Source: Dactylosporangium sp. AC04546
Lineage (GTDB): Bacteria > Actinomycetota > Actinomycetes > Mycobacteriales > Micromonosporaceae
DNA length: 64,000 nt
Direction of reading: 5' to 3'
Assembly (NCBI RefSeq): GCF_022095675.1
Contig: NZ_JAHYSG010000028.1
Location: 1 to 64,000, forward strand
Positions 16,817-26,479 of this stretch are shown in pieces. Under the pieces are notes generated by a model. That model saw only the letters and a list, made by a program, of their open reading frames with translations. It ran no database searches and was not told the origin of the DNA. Both the position numbers and the translations under genes were made by a program. The stretch's first letter is position 1. Every line of letters begins with the position of its first letter.

Positions 16817-17290
16817 ATGACCGGTGCCGACCGCCTCGACCTGCATCCCCTCGACCGGGCCGGCCTGCAGGCGGTGGTCGACGCCGACGCCACCGGCCGG
16901 CGGTGGCACCCCGAGTTCCCGCTCCAGGACGACCGCGACGCGGCCCGCATGACGCTCAAGCACGGCGACCCGGTCTTCGGCTGCTACACGGTCGTGGAGC
17001 GCTCGACCGGGCTGGCGGTCGGCACGATCGGCTTCTTCGGCCCGCCCGACGAGTCGGGGGTCGCGATGATCGGCTACGGGCTGGTCCCGTCGGCGCGCGG
17101 CGCCGGTTGCGCGACCGAGGCGCTGCGCGCCCTGGTCGCGCTGGCGTTCGCCCAGCCGGGCGTGCGCCGGCTGGAGGCCGATCCGCTGCCGGACAACGTC
17201 GCGTCGCACCGGGTGCTGGAGAAGGCCGGCTTCGTGCGCACGCACTCGACCGCGGACGCCCACTGGTACGCGCTGGACCGCACCGCCTGA
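16817..17290 (+). CDS. GNAT-family N-acetyltransferase
   Basis: A 157-residue acetyltransferase of the RimJ/RimL-like GNAT type. IGYGLVPSARGAGCATEALRAL contains the acetyl-CoA loop (R/Q-x-x-G-x-G/A pattern), and DPLPDNVASHRVLEKAGFVR is the typical late strand and helix in which residue asparagine-valine-alanine-serine precedes the conserved GF. The start ATG 16817 lies 44 bases after the cyclase-macro gene, so it may be read through from it, but nothing ties its job to that protein. The acceptor cannot be predicted. Confidence 0.88.
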   Translation: MTGADRLDLHPLDRAGLQAVVDADATGRRWHPEFPLQDDRDAARMTLKHGDPVFGCYTVVERSTGLAVGTIGFFGPPDESGVAMIGYGLVPSARGAGCATEALRALVALAFAQPGVRRLEADPLPDNVASHRVLEKAGFVRTHSTADAHWYALDRTA

Positions 17291-17543
17291 TTGCTCGGGC
17301 TCACCGCGGCGGGAGCAGGCCGGCGTGGCGCCGGCGCCGACCGGAGGCGACTGTTTGTACTGCCGCTCGCGCGGTGGTGGTTCACCTCGTCGTTCTTTAG
17401 TCCTGCCGTGTAAAGGTCCGTACAGCTGTGATGCTGCGATCCCGAAAATCTCCACGGCTGCTATGGGCGATTTTCGTCATGCATGTCTGGCACACGGCGG
17501 CGGCGGGGCCTGTAACTATCGACCGAGACGGTAGGAGGCCGAC

Positions 17544-18124
17544 GTGATACTGGCCGCCCGTCGCTGGCCCGAGTGGCGTTCTGCAGAGGCACTGCCTGAC
17601 ATGGTGGCGCTGGTCAATGATGTGATGGATGAGTTGGCCGCTGGAAGGGGACATGTCAACGCGGCGCCAATCGCAGACTTACTTTTGCCGCGGACCGCGC
17701 TGCTGTGCCGGATTCCGGGTGGGGTACAGAGAGTGTTCTTCGGGTTTCGTTCAACGTTGAATCTGGCTTTGGCGCCCTGCTGTGGTCTTTGACGCCGCAG
17801 GAGCCCGTGAGTCGTCGAAATGAGATCGACGACTTCGTCTGGTTGTCGGACAATCCTCATCCTCCCAGCTTTGATCCAAGAGTCTTGGCCGACCCTGGTC
17901 TTCCGTCGTACTTCGATCGGCGATCGGCGCTCGAGCCGCCCCAGATACGAGTGGTCCTGGAGGACTTCTGTCGAATCGGAACGGGCGCTCGTCCAGGTGG
18001 AACCGCCTGGGTTCGCGGTGACTACAACGGTGACCGAGTGGAAGAGGGTGATCTGAGTCGTCGCAGCGACTGCCATGGCAGTCCTGTCGACTTGTTCGCT
18101 GACGATGACGATCTTTGGCGCTGA
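17544..18124 (+). pseudogene. Imm1-like immunity protein gene, apparently frameshifted
   Basis: A GTG at 17544 with TAGGAGG upstream opens a frame (LPDMVALVNDVMDELAAG, then LLLPRTALLCRIPGG) that soon loses sense. From about 17715 the next frame carries a clear Imm1-like body: SVLRVSFNVESGFGALLW, VWLSDNPHPP, DPGLPSYFDRRSALEP, then QIRVVLEDFCRIGTGARPGGTAWVRG. Joining them needs a one-base shift, most simply in the G-rich run at 17714-17722. Imm1 proteins neutralise polymorphic toxins. No toxin gene is nearby, so this is an orphan. A sequencing error in the G run would make the gene intact; a true indel makes it a pseudogene. Codon use is less GC-biased than in the flanking genes, suggesting acquisition. 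Confidence 0.6.
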
Positions 18125-18535
18125 TGGTTCACCCGAGCGTCCGTGAGTTCGTCGGCTGTCGACCGACCGGCGAGGACGGGGCCGCCGCGCCATCCGGCCG
18201 CACGCTCCAGGGCGTCATCGAGGTGTTGGCGCGGGCGAGGGTCACCAGGTCCGGCGCGAATGGACCAGCGGGCGCATTGGGCACCAGCCGGGTATGGCCG
18301 GTGACGCTTGGGCATGCAGACTCCGCACGTTAGGGTCACGGCACCGCAATGGAGAGTGGCTGCGTCGGGGTCGGGCAGCACGTCGCGGGTCGCAGCGGCG
18401 GTCACCATCCAGCCGTTCGGCCCGCCATCGTAGCGGTGGCCTCAGCGTTGCTTTGGAGGCTCCTCCGCTCTGGGTGCTGACGGCTGCGAACAATGCTCTC
18501 GCACGTAGTAGCACCTGCCTGGCCGCCAGGGGCGG
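18125..18535. other. Non-coding or decayed stretch
   Basis: These 411 bases lie between the Imm1-like gene and the end of the LuxR gene. No reading frame shows a recognisable family or a convincing ribosome site. A leftward frame around 18130-18260 (text resembling LDDALERAAGWRGG) faintly recalls the tail of small XRE-type regulators, so the region may be a decayed gene. The base composition is more mixed than in the flanks. Confidence 0.4.
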
Positions 18536-21277
18536 TCAGCGGGGCGGGAGCAGGCCGGCCTGTTCGGCCGCGCGCAGCAGGCCGATCCGGGACGAGCAGC
18601 CCATCTTGCGGTAGAGGCGGGACAGGTAGGCCTCGATGGTCTTGGCGCTGTAGCTCAGCTTGCGGCCGATCTCCTGGTTGGTGAGGCCCTCGGCGATGAG
18701 CTCGATGAGCCGCAGGTCGAGCTCCGTGAGCTGGGCGCCGTCGGCGGCGACCGGGCCGGGGCGCGGCGCCGGGTGGCCGGCGTCGCGCAGGCGCTGGGCG
18801 GTGGCCCGCCGCCACGGCGCGGCGCCGAGGGCGTCGAACGTCTCGAAGGCCGTCTCCAGGCGGCGGCGCGGCTGGTCGCCCAGCTCCGCGGCGAGCAGGT
18901 GTGAGCGGGCGGCCTCGAACAGCAGGCCGGCGGTGCCGGCGAGCTCGGCCGCTTCGACCGCCGCCCGCGGGTCCTGGGCCGTGACCGCCCGGGCGCGGGC
19001 GTCGCAGTACCACCAGGTCGGGGTGTCGAACTCCCCGGCCAGGCGGCTCAGGTCGGCGGCCGCGCCGAGGTCGGCCAGCTCCAGCAGGAGCCACTCCCGG
19101 TTCAGGACCGGGCCGCCGTCGTCGTCGGCCGCGGGTGCGGTGAGCAGCCGCAGCGCGGCCGAGGGGTCGCCGGCGGCCCGGTGGGCCTTGGCGCGGGCGA
19201 GGCGCAGCAGCGGGCGGGGCGAGCTGACCAGGTCGGCGACCTCGTCCAGGATGCGGTGGGCGCGGGCGTGCTCGCCGCGCTCGGCGAGGATGGCCGCCTC
19301 GATCGCCCGCAGCGCCGAGACCAGCAGCCGGGCGCCGGCGTGCTCCAGGTCGAAGACGGACCGGCGGATGTGCGCGAGGGTCGCCCGCCACTCGCCGCGC
19401 AGCCAGCCCAGGTAGGCGGTCGCGGTGGCCCGGGCGCCGCCGATGTCGAACGTCTCGAGGGCCGCGCCGAGCCGCAGCGCGGTGTCGGCCTCGTCGAGCC
19501 GGCCGGTGAACGCCGCCGCGAGCGCGGTGTTGGACAGCACCGCGATCCTGCGCGCCGGGGTGAGCCCGTCGAGGCCGTCGGCGATCGCGGCGAGATGGGC
19601 GGTGACCTGGTGCGGGCTGCCGTACTGGTGCTCGTAGTACAGCAGATGGGTCAGGCCGAGGACCCGGTTGCCGCCCGGCACACCGGCCAGGGCCGCCGTC
19701 GCCGCGGGCAGCTGCGCGGCGGCCTCGGCGGGACGGCCGGCCTGCCCGAGGTAGTGGACCCGCTGCGCGAGGAGCGGCACGTCGGGGGTGCCCCGCGCGA
19801 GCTCCTCGTCGATGGCCCGCAGCGCGTCACCGACCCGGCCGGCGACGTACAGCCCGTCGATCACGATCCCGGCCGTGCGGGTGCGCAGCGCGCCGGCCGG
19901 TAGCAGGGCGAGGGCGCGCAGGCCAGGCTCGGCCGAGTCGGGCTGGCGGCCGCTGACGAACAACGCGTGGGCGTGCTGGGCCAGCGTCTCGGCCAGCTCG
20001 GGGGAGCCGGGCGGCAGGCACCGGGCCGCGAGGGCGTACCAGCCGGCCGCCGTGACCGGCGCGGTGGCGTCGGTGGCGGCCGCGGCGGCGAGGAACACCT
20101 GCGCCGCCCGCCGGTCGCGGCCGCCGGCCGCGGCGACCTGGGCGGCCAGCTCCAGCGTGAGGTCGCCGCGGGTCTCCAGGTGCGCGGCGATCGCGGTGTG
20201 CAGGCGGACCCGCTCGGCCGGGCCGATGTCGTCGTAGAGGGCGTTGCGCACGATCTCGTGCGCGAACCGGTAGAGGCCCGGTTCGGCCTCGACGACGAGG
20301 CCGCGGGCGACGAGCCGGTCGAACGCGGCGGCCACCTCCGGGACGGGCAGGCCCGACAGCTCGGCCAGGAGGGGCAGCTGGTCGAGGCGGAACCGGTCGA
20401 AGGCGGCCAGGGTCCGGGCGGCCCGCGCCTCGGCGCCCGGGTCCCGGAAGAAGCGGCGCAGTACCGCGGCGTGGCCGGTCGACTCAACGGGCGAGGCCGG
20501 CCCCGGCAGCACCGTGGCGACGTCGTCGGACACCGCGACCCGCCCGGCGCCGGTCAGCTCCTCCAGGGCGGCGAGGGCGAAGAACGGGTTGCCCCGGCTC
20601 TGCCGCCGCACCTCCGCGACCAGGCGGTCGTCCGGTTCGTGCCGCAGCGCGCCGCGCAGCAGTGCCGCCACCTCGCCCCCGTCGAGCGGTGGCAGGTCGA
20701 CGACGGTACCCCGGCCGTCGACGGCGAGCCGGTCGACGACATGCTCCGGCGAGATCGCGGCGAGCGCGCCCGACGGCCGGGCGGCCGCGAGCACGGTCAG
20801 CGGCCGGTCGGCGAGGTCGGTGAGCAGCTGCGAGAGCAGGGTCAGCGAGTCGCTGTCGGCGGTGTGCAGGTCGTCGACGACCAGGGCGAGCGGCCCGGCC
20901 CGCAGCAGGTGCGCGACGAGCGCCCGGGCCGCGCGCCGCACCCGGTGCGGGCCGTCCCCGCCGCCCGGCGTGACCGCCTCCGCGAACGCCGCCGCGAGCC
21001 CGGCCGTGTCGGCGCCGTCGAGCCGGGCGACCGCGTCGTCGAACAGGGCGTAGGGAACCCCCGATCGCACCGCGGGCGGCTGGGCGCAGACCAGGCGGTA
21101 CCCCAGGGCCTCCGCCCGCGCGCACGCGGCGAGCAGCAGCGCCGACTTGCCGATACCGCCCTCCCCGCGGAACAGCAGCATGGCCGCCGCCGTCGTGGCG
21201 CGCACAGCCTCCAGCCGGCTGGCGACCAGGTCCAGCTGCGGGTCCCGCCCGACCAGCGGTAACGGCACGACGGCCAT
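18536..21277 (-). CDS. LAL-type LuxR regulator (ATPase plus HTH)
   Basis: A 913-residue large ATP-binding LuxR (MalT-like) activator. The Walker A loop GEGGIGKS is at residues 38-45, Walker B at LALVVDDLHTADS, and a sensor-like RQSRGNPFFALAALEEL follows. A long helical, TPR-like middle ends in a C-terminal LuxR helix-turn-helix: LTELDLRLIELIAEGLTNQEIGRKL and then SAKTIEAYLSRLYRKMG. The ATG 21277 start places the P-loop correctly; the open frame continues upstream only as antisense of the esterase operon. The gene is divergent from the esterase/beta-oxidation operon by 129 bases and probably activates it in response to a small ligand. Confidence 0.9.
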   Translation of the reverse strand: MAVVPLPLVGRDPQLDLVASRLEAVRATTAAAMLLFRGEGGIGKSALLLAACARAEALGYRLVCAQPPAVRSGVPYALFDDAVARLDGADTAGLAAAFAEAVTPGGGDGPHRVRRAARALVAHLLRAGPLALVVDDLHTADSDSLTLLSQLLTDLADRPLTVLAAARPSGALAAISPEHVVDRLAVDGRGTVVDLPPLDGGEVAALLRGALRHEPDDRLVAEVRRQSRGNPFFALAALEELTGAGRVAVSDDVATVLPGPASPVESTGHAAVLRRFFRDPGAEARAARTLAAFDRFRLDQLPLLAELSGLPVPEVAAAFDRLVARGLVVEAEPGLYRFAHEIVRNALYDDIGPAERVRLHTAIAAHLETRGDLTLELAAQVAAAGGRDRRAAQVFLAAAAATDATAPVTAAGWYALAARCLPPGSPELAETLAQHAHALFVSGRQPDSAEPGLRALALLPAGALRTRTAGIVIDGLYVAGRVGDALRAIDEELARGTPDVPLLAQRVHYLGQAGRPAEAAAQLPAATAALAGVPGGNRVLGLTHLLYYEHQYGSPHQVTAHLAAIADGLDGLTPARRIAVLSNTALAAAFTGRLDEADTALRLGAALETFDIGGARATATAYLGWLRGEWRATLAHIRRSVFDLEHAGARLLVSALRAIEAAILAERGEHARAHRILDEVADLVSSPRPLLRLARAKAHRAAGDPSAALRLLTAPAADDDGGPVLNREWLLLELADLGAAADLSRLAGEFDTPTWWYCDARARAVTAQDPRAAVEAAELAGTAGLLFEAARSHLLAAELGDQPRRRLETAFETFDALGAAPWRRATAQRLRDAGHPAPRPGPVAADGAQLTELDLRLIELIAEGLTNQEIGRKLSYSAKTIEAYLSRLYRKMGCSSRIGLLRAAEQAGLLPPR

Positions 21278-21406
21278 TGCGGCAGCGTACACACCGATCC
21301 TGTAGGGAACTCCCTCGAATCGCGGGTGTAGGGACGCGGGGCGTGGCCCGCCGGGCGGCCGGGCCAGCACAGTTGCCGAACACCCCAACCTGTTCGGAGG
21401 AAAGCC
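21278..21406. promoter_or_regulatory. Divergent promoter region with TGTAGGGA repeats
   Basis: The region between the LuxR regulator and the esterase contains two copies of TGTAGGGA, at 21301-21308 and 21327-21334. Their starts are 26 bp apart, close to two and a half helix turns. The first copy is followed by ACTCCC, giving a small GGGA/TCCC dyad at 21305-21314. A GGAGGAAAG ribosome site precedes the esterase ATG. The repeats are plausible binding sites for the LuxR protein. Confidence 0.4.
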
Positions 21407-22960
21407 ATGACTACGGTGGTCCGCGTCGCCGCGGGACTTCTCGGAGGCGTCGTCGAGGACGGCGTCCACGCGTTCAAGGGCATCCCGTTCGCCGCCCCGC
21501 TCGACGGTCCGCGCCGGTTCCGCCCGCCGCAGCGGCCCGCGCCGTGGGACGGCGTGCGGGACGCGTCGCAGTACGGGCCGGTGCCCGCGTTCGAGCCGAT
21601 GCCCGGTCTCTACGGCGAGCTCAGCGGGCCCCGCCAGCCCGCCGGCGACGACTGCCTGAGCCTCAACGTCTGGACCCCGGACCCGGGCGCCGCCGGCCTG
21701 CCGGTCCTCGTGTGGATCACCGGTGGCGGCTTCTACGCCGGCGCCGGCTCCAACGACGTCTACGACGGCACCGCGTTCGCCCGCGACGGCGTCGTCGCCG
21801 TCACCGTCAACTACCGGCTCGGCTTCGTCGGTTTCGGACATCTCGACACGCTCTTCCCGCAGCTGGAGGAGACCGGCAACCTCGGCCTGCTGGACCAGGT
21901 CGCGGCGCTGGAGTGGGTCCGGGACAACATCGCCGCGTTCGGCGGCGACCCCGCCAAGGTCACGGTCGCCGGCGAGTCCGCCGGTGGCGCGGCCGTCGCG
22001 GCGCTGCTGGCCACGCCCCGCACCGAGGGGCTCTTCCGGGGCGCGGTCGTGCAGAGCCCCCACTACGCCGCGCACATCGGGGTGAGCGCCACCGCCGCGG
22101 CGGGCATCGCCGAGCAGCTGCTGGCCGAGGTCGGGGTCCGGCCGGGCGACCTCGACGCGCTGCTGGCGCTCACCCCGGAGGCCCTGGTCAAGGCCCAGAA
22201 CGCGATGCGGATGCAGCTGTGGTCGACCCGGGACCTCGACCGGTTCGGCGCCGACGCGGTCGCCACGCTGCTGGCGTTCCAGCCCACCTACGGCACGGCG
22301 GTGCTGCCGGAGCAGCCGATCGCGGCGATCCGCGCCGGGTGCGCCGCCGACGTCGCGCTGCTCGCCGGCACCAACCGGGAGGAGGCGCTGAGCTTCGTGG
22401 CGGACATTCGCGAGGCGTTCACCGAGCCGCTGGTCCGGGCCGGGATCGAGGGCGCGTTCGGCGCCGCCGGGATCGACGCCGACACGGTGCTGCAGCGGTA
22501 CCGCACCGCCCGCCCGGATGCGGCCGTCCACGAGCTGGCGGCAGCCGTCGAGACCGACCGGCTGTACCGCATCCCCACCCTGCGCCTCGCCGACGCCCAG
22601 GCCGCGCACAACCCCAACACCTGGGTCTACGAGTTCGCGTGGCGCAGCCCGGTCCGCGGCGGCGAGCTCGGCGCCTGCCACTACCTCGAGGTGCCGTTCG
22701 TCTTCGACCGGCTCGACAACGACGAGGCCCGCGGCTACGCCGGCGACACCCCGCCGCGCGACCTCGCCGCCGCCGTGCACGGCGCCTGGGTGTCGTTCGT
22801 CGCGACCGGCGACCCGAACGGGCCGCGGCTGCCCGAGTGGCCCCGCCACGACCCGGCGACCCGGCCGGTGCTGGTCTTCGACACCGAGGCCAACGGCGGG
22901 GTCACCGTCGCCGCCGACCCCGCCGGTGACGAGCGGGCCCTCTGGGACGCCGTTATCTGA
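21407..22960 (+). CDS. Type B carboxylesterase
   Basis: A 517-residue carboxylesterase/para-nitrobenzyl esterase family hydrolase. The nucleophile S191 lies in VTVAGESAGGAAV; GTNREEA near residue 325 should hold the acid and GACHYLEVPFVF near 425 the histidine. The oxyanion segment is ITGGGFYAG, with T in place of the usual H of HGGG. DCLSLNVWTP and NYRLGFVGF are family marks. No signal peptide is visible, so it is cytoplasmic. It leads an operon of beta-oxidation enzymes and probably releases an acid from an ester that the downstream ligase then activates. Confidence 0.9.
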   Translation: MTTVVRVAAGLLGGVVEDGVHAFKGIPFAAPLDGPRRFRPPQRPAPWDGVRDASQYGPVPAFEPMPGLYGELSGPRQPAGDDCLSLNVWTPDPGAAGLPVLVWITGGGFYAGAGSNDVYDGTAFARDGVVAVTVNYRLGFVGFGHLDTLFPQLEETGNLGLLDQVAALEWVRDNIAAFGGDPAKVTVAGESAGGAAVAALLATPRTEGLFRGAVVQSPHYAAHIGVSATAAAGIAEQLLAEVGVRPGDLDALLALTPEALVKAQNAMRMQLWSTRDLDRFGADAVATLLAFQPTYGTAVLPEQPIAAIRAGCAADVALLAGTNREEALSFVADIREAFTEPLVRAGIEGAFGAAGIDADTVLQRYRTARPDAAVHELAAAVETDRLYRIPTLRLADAQAAHNPNTWVYEFAWRSPVRGGELGACHYLEVPFVFDRLDNDEARGYAGDTPPRDLAAAVHGAWVSFVATGDPNGPRLPEWPRHDPATRPVLVFDTEANGGVTVAADPAGDERALWDAVI

Positions 22961-22978
22961 GAACGCGAAGGACAACCC

Positions 22979-23818
22979 ATGACTGACCCCGTGCTGTACC
23001 AGACACCGGTGCCCAAGGTGGCCCGGATCATCCTCAACCGCCCGGACCGGCGCAACGCGCAGGACACCGACCTGCTCTACGCGCTCAACGACGCCTTCGA
23101 CATGGCCGCGCAGGACGACGACATCTCCGTCATCGTCCTGGCCGCCACCGGCCCGCACTTCTCCTCCGGCCACGACCTGCGCGAGACCGACCCGATCGGT
23201 GCCCTGCAGCGCCACCGGACCGTCGGTACCTGGTGCGGGTTCGGCTGCGCCGGCGCGGAGGGCTGGATGGCCCGCGAGGAGGAGATCTACCTCGGCTTCT
23301 CCGAACGCTGGCGCAACATCCCCAAACCGACGATCGCCGAGGTACAGGGGAAGGTCATCACCGGTGGCCTGATGCTTGTCTGGCCCTGCGACCTCATCGT
23401 CGCCGCCGACGACGCCGAGTTCCAGGACAACGCCACGCTGATGGGCGGCAACGGCGTGGAGTACTTCGCCCACCCGTGGGAGCTCGGCATGCGCAAGGCC
23501 AAGGAGCTGCTGTTCACCGCCGAGCCGATCACCGCCCACGAGGCGCACCGCATCGGCATGGTGAATCGCGTCGTACCCCGGGAGCGGCTCACCGAGGAGA
23601 CGATGGCACTCGCCGAGCGCATCGCGCGGCAGCCGCTGTTCGGCCTGAAGCTCGCCAAGAAGTCCGTCAACACCGCGCAGGACGCCCAGGGCCGTCAGCA
23701 GGCGATGCAGACGGCGTTCGCGCTGCACCAGCTGGTCCACAGCCACTACATGCAGCTGCACGGCACGCTGGTGGACCCGTCGTTCATGGAGAACTTCAAC
23801 GCCGGCAGGCCGCGATGA
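22979..23818 (+). CDS. Enoyl-CoA hydratase/isomerase family protein with unusual active site
   Basis: A 279-residue crotonase-fold protein. The oxyanion-hole loops are present: SSGHDLRE near residue 65 and [19 protein letters not shown] near 125. The two catalytic glutamates of classical hydratases are replaced: GGCEL is GGLML, and PEILLG is NATLMG. A 25-residue insertion (about 75-100, with [10 protein letters not shown]) precedes the core helix. It therefore may be an isomerase, hydrolase or decarboxylase of the superfamily rather than a simple hydratase. The stop overlaps the acyl-CoA ligase start, linking it to the ester-acid degradation operon. Confidence 0.82.
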   Translation: MTDPVLYQTPVPKVARIILNRPDRRNAQDTDLLYALNDAFDMAAQDDDISVIVLAATGPHFSSGHDLRETDPIGALQRHRTVGTWCGFGCAGAEGWMAREEEIYLGFSERWRNIPKPTIAEVQGKVITGGLMLVWPCDLIVAADDAEFQDNATLMGGNGVEYFAHPWELGMRKAKELLFTAEPITAHEAHRIGMVNRVVPRERLTEETMALAERIARQPLFGLKLAKKSVNTAQDAQGRQQAMQTAFALHQLVHSHYMQLHGTLVDPSFMENFNAGRPR

Positions 23819-25271
23819 CCGTTCCCATCGGGCAGCTGCTCAGCGACCTGGCCGCCGCCGACCCGGACCGCCTCGCGGTTACCTGCGGGCCGCAGACGGT
23901 GACCCGGGCCGAGCTCGACGCGTGGGCCAACCGCCTGGCCCGCGCCTACCGCGACCTCGGCGTCCGGCAGGGCGACTTCGTCACCATCACCCTGCCCAAC
24001 AGCGTCGAGTTCGTCGCCGCCACCTACGCCGTGTGGAAGCTCGGCGCGGTCCCGCAGCCGGTCTCACACCAGCTGCCGCACCGGGAGCGGGCCGCGATCA
24101 TCGAGCTGGCCGGCTCGTCGCTGGTGGTCGGCGCGCAGCCCGGCGAGTACGGCGACCGGCGCTGCCTGCCGGCCGGCTGGACCGCCGACCCGTCGCTGCC
24201 GGACACCCCGATCGTGCCCGCGCCCGTCTCACCGTCGTGGAAGGCGCCCACGTCCGGCGGCAGCACCGGCCGGCCCAAGCTGATCGTGTCGCGGCTCAGC
24301 GGCGACGTCGACCCGCTCGCCGACCCGTACCGCCTCGGGACCGGCGGGGTCGGCCTCGTGCCCGGCCCGCTGTACCACAACGCCCCGTTCGTCGCCGCGA
24401 TGCAGGGCGCCTTCCTCGGCAACCACGTCGTCATCCTGCCGCGCTTCGACGCCACCGCCGCCCTGGAGGCGATCGACCGCCTCCGGGTCACCTGGGTCAG
24501 CCTGGTGCCCACGATGATGCTGCGCATGTGGCGGGTCGTCGAGCCGGACCCGTCGCGGTACGACCTGAGCTCGCTGCGGACCGTGGTGCACGGCGCCGCG
24601 CCGTGCCCCGAGTGGCTCAAGGAGGCCTGGATCGGCCTCGTCGGCGCCGAGCAGCTGATCGAGGTGTACGGCGGGTCGGAGAACCAGGCCGGCACGATGA
24701 TCGACGGCCGGGACTGGCTCGCCCACCGCGGGTCGGTCGGCCGCCCGTTCACCGGCGAGATCAGGATCCTCGGCGCCGACGGGGCCGAGTGCCCGCCGGG
24801 CGAGGTCGGCGAGATCTTCATGCGCCCGGACGGCGGCGCCGAGGTCCCGTACTACTACATCGGCGCCGAGCCCCGCATCGTCGACGGCTGGGAGTCGATC
24901 GGCGACCTCGGCCGCCTCGACGCCGACGGCTACCTCTACCTCAGCGACCGGCGCACCGACCTCATCGTCGCCGGCGGCGCCAACGTCTACCCGGCCGAGG
25001 TCGAGGCGGCGCTGCTGGAGCACCCGGGCGTGGCGACCTGCGCCGTGCTCGGCCTGCCCGACGAGGACCTCGGCCAGCGGGTGCACGCCCTCGTCCAGGC
25101 CACGGCGGCCGTCACCGCCGACGACCTGCGGGCCTTCCTCGGCGAACGGCTCGTCCGCTACAAGATCCCCCGCTCGTTCCGGTTCGTCGACGCCCCGCTG
25201 CGCGACGAGGCCGGCAAGGTGCGCCGCACCGCGCTGCGCGACCACGAGATCAGCCTGAATGGAGGTACCGC

Positions 25272-25275
<4 letters not shown>
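23815..25275 (+). CDS. Acyl-CoA synthetase (AMP-forming)
   Basis: A 486-residue ligase of the FadD/4-coumarate-CoA type. The P-loop is [13 protein letters not shown] with the usual lysine, [11 protein letters not shown] is the A5 region, [19 protein letters not shown] is A7/A8, and [11 protein letters not shown] is the hinge region. [12 protein letters not shown] near the C-terminus carries the A10 lysine. ATGA overlap with the upstream gene. It should activate the acid released by the esterase as a CoA thioester for the thiolase and dehydrogenase that follow. Confidence 0.92.
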
Positions 25276-26474
<1,199 letters not shown>

Positions 26475-26479
26475 GTGCG

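Noticed and set aside
17291..17543. Possible small genes between the GNAT and Imm1-like genes
   Set aside because: Short frames on both strands have no recognisable content; the stretch probably holds the promoter of the Imm1-like gene.
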